From Chitinophagales bacterium (GTDB lineage Bacteria; Bacteroidota; Bacteroidia; Chitinophagales; UBA2359), in the NCBI GenBank assembly GCA_020631035.1, contig JAHDIA010000142.1:1-10947 (forward strand): 10,947 nucleotides of DNA, read 5' to 3'. Of this stretch, positions 6,426-10,947 are shown piece after piece. The position numbers and the translations under genes were made by a program. Within the stretch, counting starts at the first letter, position 1. Every line of letters starts with the position of its first letter. The notes beneath the pieces are model-generated. The model was not told where the DNA came from, did not search any database, and was given only the letters and a program-made list of their open reading frames with translations.

Positions 6426-7224
6426 TTTGGTGTTTTACAGGTGATAAAATAAAAGATATATTGCTTGGTTTAAATTTAAAATAATAGCCTATTGTCAATA
6501 ACAAAATCCCTATATAGGTCCATTGAGACAAAGTCAAACCCAAAGCTATTTCGGGATTGCGGCGAATAAACTCCAAGGCAATATTGAAGAGTGAGGTTCC
6601 AGCAAAAAACAGCAACATTGTCTGTCCTTCAAACTTTTTACTTTTATTTACTTTTAGCAACAATGCAAAGAGCAGAAGATGAAAAACAGAATCATACAAG
6701 GGCGTTGGATGTACAGGTAAGATATTGGGAGCCTCACCATAAGGAAAATACATTCCCCAAGGCAAACTAGTGTACACTCCATAACAACCATCTCCTGAGA
6801 AAAAGCAAGCTTGTTTGACAACGGCAGTAAACAGACACAAAAGCAAAACTATAAAATCTAAACCATTTGGCAAGTTTTTAATGTTTAAGACTTTGGCTAT
6901 AAAGGGAGCCATCAACAATATCATTAACAAGGTTCCATACCACCGTAGTCCATTGCCCATAATTGAAAAACTTTCGACAAAGGTTTTGCCCGCTTCCCAA
7001 CCATTCTCTGTTAAATAATCTAGCAACGAAAATATATTCGCACCCAAGTATCCAAACATCAACAAGCCTACAATTAACAAAGTCAATTTAGTAACAGACA
7101 ATTCAACAGTCTTTTTCTTTCGCAAATAGTAAAATGCAAAAAGGGAACTGATTACAATGGCGGTGATTTGCCAAGCAATGTACCATTGTATGGTGTAAGC
7201 GAAAATTTCTGGATTGGGAAACAT
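6379..7224 (-). CDS. Lgt-like prolipoprotein diacylglyceryl transferase family membrane protein (divergent)
   Basis: From the ATG at 7224 the product is 281 residues with about seven membrane segments, close to the usual Lgt length. Family landmarks are present: GNGLRWYG (91-97) at the place of the Lgt HGG motif, a core ACFFSGDGCYGVYTSLPWG (139-157), VHPTPLYDS (171-179) and a late ALEFIRR (216-222). Several residues held essential in E. coli Lgt seem replaced: His103 by Tyr96, Arg143 by Lys137, Asn146 by Cys140 and Glu151 by Asp145. Canonical Lgt moves diacylglycerol from phosphatidylglycerol to the lipobox cysteine. This copy looks like a divergent paralogue that may use another acceptor, so I give no gene symbol. 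A TTG 51 bases upstream extends the frame into the hairpin at 7244-7272 and is rejected as start. The 3' end overlaps the sulfotransferase by 47 bases. Confidence 0.75.
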   Translation of the reverse strand: MFPNPEIFAYTIQWYIAWQITAIVISSLFAFYYLRKKKTVELSVTKLTLLIVGLLMFGYLGANIFSLLDYLTENGWEAGKTFVESFSIMGNGLRWYGTLLMILLMAPFIAKVLNIKNLPNGLDFIVLLLCLFTAVVKQACFFSGDGCYGVYTSLPWGMYFPYGEAPNILPVHPTPLYDSVFHLLLFALLLKVNKSKKFEGQTMLLFFAGTSLFNIALEFIRRNPEIALGLTLSQWTYIGILLLTIGYYFKFKPSNISFILSPVKHQNDASKNISNPTLIGK

Positions 7225-7243
7225 ACATACGATTGTTAAAGTA

Positions 7244-7272
7244 CCAGAGGTCAACAAAATATTGACCTCTGG
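7244..7272 (-). terminator. Perfect hairpin between the protease and Lgt-like genes (terminator- or attenuator-like)
   Basis: CCAGAGGTCAA (7244-7254) and TTGACCTCTGG (7262-7272) make a perfect 11-base-pair stem with a 7-base loop. It lies 42 bases past the protease stop and 19 bases before the Lgt-like ATG. On the minus strand it is followed by TACTTTAAC, a weak U-tract, so it may terminate only partly, stabilise the upstream message or hide the downstream start. Confidence 0.5.
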
Positions 7273-7314
7273 CAAGTAATGTTAAATATTACTATGAAGA
7301 GTAATTATAAAGAT

Positions 7315-9417
7315 TTATTTAAATACTGGCAACTTCAATGTTTCTTGATATTGATTCTGTTCATTGCTATACTGAACTTGTATCAAGTAAACACCATTGG
7401 CTAGATTGCTTTTGTCTATCTGATATTGGAACGAGCCATTTTCAAGACTTGCTTGATTGGCAATACTTTGCACTTTCACACCATTTACATCATATAAGTT
7501 GATTGACAAGCTACCTTGCTCATATGCTGATTGGAAAAGCAAAGTTGCGCTGCTTGACAAATTGTTCAAGATTTTGGTAGCGTTTGTCAATTGATCTTGT
7601 GCTGTCGTTTTATAAGCGACCTCTGTTCTTGATTGATCAAAATCCAACAAAGCAGTTTTGACCTCTTTGTCTACAACTACTGCCAAATGCTGTTGAACAT
7701 TGTTTATTTCTTGTATCAAGCTTTTGCTTCGACTTGCTTGCTTCAAGGCTGATAATAAGTCATTGAACAAAAGGTATTGTTCTTCGGTAATTTGGACTGC
7801 TTTGTTGTAAGCAAAAGTGTATAAGAATAGTTTGTAACCTTCTTTTTTGACTTGCTTGTACAAGCTATTTAGTCTAGTGTTTTGCTCTGACTCCAATAAG
7901 CTCATAATCTCTTTTTCGTGTTTGATAAAAGCATTTTGAGCTTGAACAAAGTTGTTGTTTAAATCACTGTCGATCATCTCCGCCATTTTACCCATTGTCA
8001 ATTTGTCTACTGATTTAAGACTGCCTACTCGGCAACCTCCACCACTAGCGGGAACATTGTCATATAAGCCATCAAGAGTAGTTGGGCAAGTAGTACCAGG
8101 AGGACATAAAGAGGTTGAAAAATCATTCCAAGCAGCAGAAAAACGACCAAAAACCACATCGGTACAACTTCCTCCTGAAGGTCCAGAATTCACATATCCT
8201 ATGATTTTTCTCTCATCGGCATAATCAAACAAGGGGGCACCAGAAGAACCACCACCAAGTCTTTCATCAAAATCTAGTTCGACTCCACTATCAGTAGCTG
8301 CCGTTCCACAAGTCGCATCAACAAGAACCTCTTCCAAAGTAATATCTCCAACCGCAGCACCATTGGATATTTTCTTATAGTCTCCACCTATGTGGTGAAT
8401 ACAGATTGTTTCATTGTTAACTGGCATATCACCTGAGCGGTCCCAACCATTATAATATGTTTCGAGATTGGTTGGAATATCTCCTTGTATACGCACCAAC
8501 AAACCATCTGTGCTTGGACTAGCTGCTGTCAAATTACAACCCGTAAGAGAAACAAACGCATCATATGGTCCACCATCACAATTGTCAAGATATTTAAAGT
8601 CAAATATCCAATCATTCAAATCAGTATCAATCAAACATCTACAATGATCTGCAGTTAATACATAGGCAACACTATTTTGTGTCGAATTGCCCACACTATT
8701 GATTAGTGATCCTGAACAAAAAAACTGGTTTCCATTTGCATCTGGCATTGTTATGCGAACCACTCCAATTTGATTGTACCACTCATCAGTAAACAGGGGA
8801 ATGTGACAGGTAACATTTGCAGCAGTACACATACTTTTTGCATTATCAAAATCACTGTTACTTTGATAACCATAAGAAACGTTCTTAATCTTAAAAGTAG
8901 CTTTTTCTTTTATCTCTTTAGGTTGGTAATACTCTAAAGTAAAGTTATCTCCTACAATAGGTGAAAAAACAAAGCTTCCAGATTCTTTGTTGTTAAAACT
9001 TGAGAATCCTCCTCGGATTTGATTTTGATAATTATCGTATAGGTACAACAATGTACCTTCTGGCAAATAAAAATTCTCCATAGAGGCACTTATGGTACTT
9101 GCACCTGGAGCTGAAATAGAGAGTCTCCAAATACGGTCACCATTTTCCAATTCGGTCCAGACCCCCGAATTGTCCATTGTAAGATTTGTTTGTATACCAA
9201 GTGCTCCCCTTGTCATTCGAGAATTGGCATCTTCCAATTTTGCTTTTTCAATATCTGGTTTTTTCAATGTAATTGTCGGAACTGCCTGTTTGTTTACTTG
9301 AGTCTGTTTGGCCTCATCAGATAAACTAAAAGGAGTGCCACCAATGTTGATTTGAGCGACTGTTCCTAAGGAAATAAGCATAGCGATGGCTAGGCCCAAA
9401 AAGTTAAATTTGAACAT
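7315..9417 (-). CDS. Secreted lysyl-endopeptidase-like serine protease with helical insert and T9SS sorting domain
   Basis: The product is 700 residues. Residues 1-21 are a Sec signal peptide ending VAQ. Residues 22-200 form an N-terminal region rich in strands, likely a prodomain. The S1-type (Achromobacter protease I-like) catalytic domain spans about 205-440. The triad is visible: His258 in LTADHC, Asp304 in STDGLLVRI, and Ser392 in GGGSSGAPLFD. Many paired cysteines in this domain fit an extracellular enzyme. Residues 465-620 are a charged, helical, probably coiled-coil stretch that is not part of the usual protease. The last 65 residues (LSINLYDVNGVKVQ, LANGVYLIQV, LKLPVFK) are a T9SS type A sorting domain. 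The enzyme should be exported through the outer membrane and cut proteins, perhaps after lysine, though the specificity pocket cannot be judged by eye. It has its own 410-base upstream region and a hairpin behind its stop. Confidence 0.88.
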   Translation of the reverse strand: MFKFNFLGLAIAMLISLGTVAQINIGGTPFSLSDEAKQTQVNKQAVPTITLKKPDIEKAKLEDANSRMTRGALGIQTNLTMDNSGVWTELENGDRIWRLSISAPGASTISASMENFYLPEGTLLYLYDNYQNQIRGGFSSFNNKESGSFVFSPIVGDNFTLEYYQPKEIKEKATFKIKNVSYGYQSNSDFDNAKSMCTAANVTCHIPLFTDEWYNQIGVVRITMPDANGNQFFCSGSLINSVGNSTQNSVAYVLTADHCRCLIDTDLNDWIFDFKYLDNCDGGPYDAFVSLTGCNLTAASPSTDGLLVRIQGDIPTNLETYYNGWDRSGDMPVNNETICIHHIGGDYKKISNGAAVGDITLEEVLVDATCGTAATDSGVELDFDERLGGGSSGAPLFDYADERKIIGYVNSGPSGGSCTDVVFGRFSAAWNDFSTSLCPPGTTCPTTLDGLYDNVPASGGGCRVGSLKSVDKLTMGKMAEMIDSDLNNNFVQAQNAFIKHEKEIMSLLESEQNTRLNSLYKQVKKEGYKLFLYTFAYNKAVQITEEQYLLFNDLLSALKQASRSKSLIQEINNVQQHLAVVVDKEVKTALLDFDQSRTEVAYKTTAQDQLTNATKILNNLSSSATLLFQSAYEQGSLSINLYDVNGVKVQSIANQASLENGSFQYQIDKSNLANGVYLIQVQYSNEQNQYQETLKLPVFK

Positions 9418-9827
9418 CGTTTATTGTTTTGTATTTATTATGCAAGCAATACTTCTACTTCCTTGAAATTATTATAGAAAGTACGTATCTGAGTATCCTC
9501 ACATAAAAACGGTTAAAAAATTCAATTTAAATTTAGCACTTATTTCCTATTTGAAGCAAACACATTTTCTCCTAATTTTAATAAATTCACACTTACAAAC
9601 AAACAGAAAACCCAACACAAAAGACTGACAACCAAATAATTACAAAAAAATAATTTTCACGCAAATAAGGAATATATTTTTTCAAAAACATCTAATTTAA
9701 CTTTATAAGGGTGAGTATTTTTAATTTTATTTACATCGAATCCAACTTTATAAAGGGAAGTATTTTTAATTTTATTTAAAAGGTAGGAGTTTTCAGGCAA
9801 AAGATTTTTTTGGATATGAATGGAACC
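9418..9827. other. AT-rich intergenic region with tandem repeat and residual open frame
   Basis: This stretch must hold the protease promoter at its left end, but I found no convincing TAnnTTTG box there. The middle (about 9530-9660) is AT-rich with no visible structure. The right part contains two copies of a 45-base repeat (9689-9778). On the minus strand the frame of the upstream lipoprotein, past its TGA, stays open from 9827 to a TGA at 9659-9657. I see no independent gene start in it. Confidence 0.55.
9689..9778. repeat. Two-copy 45-base tandem repeat
   Basis: Copies at 9689-9733 and 9734-9778 match at 39 of 45 positions. The period is a multiple of three. In the minus-strand frame that continues the upstream lipoprotein past its stop, each copy reads as NKIKNT-x-x-YKV-x-x-DV, with no stop codon inside. 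The sequence is strongly AT-rich. Confidence 0.8.
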
Positions 9828-10145
9828 TCAGGTATAGCCTGGTGTCCCTGATGCAGTACCACAATTTCCAGTATACTCACTATTCTCTAGAAAATGCAAT
9901 GTGATTCTTAAAAACCCGTCATGGGCGTAATTATGTCTTTCTATTACAACAAAAAAAGGTATCTCACTAACATCCATATCTTCATCATATATGGGAGGGA
10001 CAGGGGTATCATTTTCGACAATTACTAGATTTCCTGCTTGCTTTCCAGCATCTACACTCCCCTCTTGAATGGTGGCTTTTTCACAGGCGACCAAAGCTAG
10101 CATCGTCACAAACATTAACAATAAAACTCTCTTGTTTACAGTCAT
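9828..10145 (-). CDS. Short predicted lipoprotein, paralogue of the 2050-2706 lipoprotein, possibly truncated
   Basis: From the ATG at 10145 the product is 105 residues: MTVNKR, a long hydrophobic core and a lipobox LVAC with Cys21 as lipidation site. A longer frame back to 10196 would put 17 polar residues before the signal peptide and runs into the palindromic element, so it is rejected. Residues 50-98 align with residues 61-108 of the lipoprotein at 2050: PPI, acidic residues, PFFVVI, LRITLHF and EYTGNC. The protein then ends abruptly (GTPGYT), whereas its paralogue continues for about 110 residues with more strands. It may therefore be a truncated or nonsense-mutated copy, although the 56 codons beyond the TGA do not resemble the paralogue. 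A promoter-like pair lies in the loop of the adjacent palindromic element. Confidence 0.7.
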   Translation of the reverse strand: MTVNKRVLLLMFVTMLALVACEKATIQEGSVDAGKQAGNLVIVENDTPVPPIYDEDMDVSEIPFFVVIERHNYAHDGFLRITLHFLENSEYTGNCGTASGTPGYT

Positions 10146-10171
10146 TTTATATAAATATTTAGGATGATTAT

Positions 10172-10309
10172 GGAACGTTTGGGGCTGCGTTTGCAAGTCA
10201 AGTCCCCGCTATTCGCTTTTAGTCCCATAGGCTTGGAAAGCTAACAGTCTTTTGAAACATGTTCAATTTTACCAAGCCTATGGGAGCTAACCGCTGCTAT
10301 CGGGCATAG
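10172..10309 (+). repeat. Palindromic intergenic element, copy B
   Basis: The blocks run GGAACGTT (10172-10179), GGGGCTGCGT, AGTCCCCGCTAT (10201-10212), stem arm TCCCATAGGCTTGG (10223-10236), a 35-base loop, the perfect complementary arm (10272-10285) and CTGCTATCGGGCATAG (10294-10309). Copy A at 5128-5318 shows the same outer blocks in reverse orientation but with quite different stem arms. The left end lies 26 bases from the start codon of the short lipoprotein, so the element forms most of that gene's upstream region. Confidence 0.65.
10236..10266 (-). promoter_or_regulatory. Promoter-like sequence inside the loop of palindromic element B
   Basis: On the minus strand TTG (10266-10264) is followed after 20 bases by TAGCTTTC (10243-10236), one mismatch from TAnnTTTG. 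It points at the lipoprotein start at 10145, giving a leader of about 85 bases that includes one stem arm. It is the best match I found upstream of that gene, but it could be chance. Confidence 0.3.
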
Positions 10310-10341
10310 TTGGGGAAGTTTGGGTGCTTCGTTGTTGGGGG

Positions 10342-10378
10342 AAATAAAAAATGTCCAAGCCACTAAGACTTAGACATT
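10342..10378 (-). terminator. Rho-independent terminator of the right-edge lipoprotein gene
   Basis: On the minus strand AATGTCTAAG (10378-10369) pairs with CTTGGACATT (10359-10350), ten pairs including one G-U, around a 9-base loop. It is followed directly by a T-rich tail (TTTTTATTT, down to 10342). It lies 77 bases past the stop codon of the gene ending at 10455. Confidence 0.65.
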
Positions 10379-10454
10379 CTATGCATTTTGCTACCTGCGC
10401 TCTTGTTCGTTATTTTATTTTGTTGTTGTTGTTCTAGCTTCGAAGCGGTTTAAA

Positions 10455-10947
10455 TTAAGATGGATTAACTGTTGATGCCACCAAACAACCATATCCTTGA
10501 TACGAAGAAATAAGGTGTGCAGTAACTGTACCACCTACGCCGTTGGGAAAAGTAATTCTACAAAATCCTCCACTCTGCCAATCCATTACAGCACCTACAG
10601 GTGCATGCCAATGTAGATTACGTGTACATATTCCATTTTGTCCAGAATTAACACTAAACCCTCTTACATTTCCTCCTAAATTGTAAACAGTAATAGAACT
10701 TAACCATGGATTACAGGTACTACAAGCATTCGTCTTTTGTAATGATTCTATATCTTTAATCTTACAATCGCTTTCTACATTAGTTTCAATTCCTTCTGCA
10801 AGCTTTTTGGTCATTTCTACATCTACAGCTAAAAACTGTTGATAATCTCCACTTAAATTTTCAACTTTGTTCTGTCCAGTATGAGGTGTTGGGGTTTCCT
10901 TACCACACGAACTCAAAACCAATAGGAATAGCATTGTCATTCCTAAG
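10455..10947 (-). CDS. Cysteine-rich predicted lipoprotein, probably cut by the right edge
   Basis: The frame is open to the window edge. An ATG at 10940 would give 161 residues, but the signal peptide from there (MTMLFLLVLSSC) lacks the positively charged start expected of a type II signal. The two preceding codons (Leu, Gly) are also open, so the true start is probably just outside. The lipobox VLSSC puts the lipidated cysteine at residue 12 of that numbering, followed by GKETPTPH. The mature part has a helical stretch (about 30-70), then a beta-rich domain with six cysteines (59, 73, 76, 105, 127, 152), an even number that would allow three disulfides. It has conspicuous Trp/His residues (NLHWHAP, VMDWQSGGFC). 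I recognise no family. It shares with the neighbouring short lipoprotein only the signal type. A good terminator follows at 10342-10378, so it is not co-transcribed with the genes to its left. Confidence 0.75.
   Translation of the reverse strand, partial: LGMTMLFLLVLSSCGKETPTPHTGQNKVENLSGDYQQFLAVDVEMTKKLAEGIETNVESDCKIKDIESLQKTNACSTCNPWLSSITVYNLGGNVRGFSVNSGQNGICTRNLHWHAPVGAVMDWQSGGFCRITFPNGVGGTVTAHLISSYQGYGCLVASTVNPS

Larger units (their letters stand above)
10146..10454. other. Intergenic region with palindromic element B and a terminator
   Basis: The 309 bases between two lipoprotein genes hold the palindromic element (10172-10309), the terminator of the right-hand gene (10342-10378), a short GTT tandem (near 10421-10432) and a perfect palindrome GCTTCGAAGC (10437-10446) just behind that gene's stop. 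No reading frame is credible. Confidence 0.6.

Noticed and set aside
7225..7275. TTG start at 7275 for the Lgt-like protein
   Set aside because: The 17 extra residues come from one arm of the hairpin; the ATG at 7224 gives the usual Lgt-type N-terminus.
7952..8224. 90-codon plus-strand frame antisense to the protease (also 9092-9301 and 6815-7018)
   Set aside because: These are antisense shadows of well-supported genes.
9689..9778. Tandem repeat considered as CRISPR or origin iterons
   Set aside because: Two directly abutting copies without spacers are not a CRISPR array, and there is no replication gene or further copy nearby to support iterons.
10146..10196. ATG start at 10196 for the short lipoprotein
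   Set aside because: It would put 17 polar residues ahead of a complete lipoprotein signal peptide and draws them from the repeat element.

Overview
The window looks like a low-GC (roughly one-third G+C) chromosome segment from a Bacteroidota bacterium, perhaps of the Saprospiria. The placement at phylum level rests on type IX secretion (T9SS) sorting domains at the C-termini of two large secreted proteins, on several lipoproteins with Bacteroidota-style signal peptides, on the absence of Shine-Dalgarno sequences, and on promoters resembling the Bacteroidota TTG-N19-22-TAnnTTTG pattern. The family-level placement is a guess from general gene style.

Layout from left to right. A secreted protein is cut by the left edge (minus strand, 1-166). 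An AT-rich gap of about 450 bases follows. Next comes a helical, TPR-like cytoplasmic protein (plus strand, 615-2042), which converges with a lipoprotein (minus, 2050-2706). The lipoprotein's probable terminator lies inside the 3' end of the plus-strand gene. All remaining genes are on the minus strand: a YD-repeat-like T9SS-exported protein (3106-4992), a sulfotransferase (5340-6425) overlapping an Lgt-like membrane protein (6379-7224), a T9SS-exported lysyl-endopeptidase-like serine protease (7315-9417), a short lipoprotein (9828-10145) and a cysteine-rich lipoprotein running off the right edge (10455-10947).

The intergenic regions are unusually rich in structure. Two related palindromic elements with shared ends lie at 5128-5318 and 10172-10309, in opposite orientation. 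A third, different GC-rich hairpin element lies at about 2930-3095. A 45-base tandem repeat lies behind the short lipoprotein gene and continues its reading frame past the stop codon.

Most products appear to act in or beyond the cell envelope: three predicted lipoproteins, two T9SS cargoes, a lipid-modifying-type membrane enzyme and a sulfotransferase. The Lgt-like and sulfotransferase genes are almost certainly co-translated. The two lipoproteins at 2050 and 9828 are diverged paralogues. I see no CRISPR array, tRNA, rRNA, transposase or phage gene. The most interesting leads are the Lgt-like/sulfotransferase pair, the broken signal peptide of the YD-repeat protein, the lipoprotein paralogues with their post-stop repeat frame, and the paired palindromic elements.
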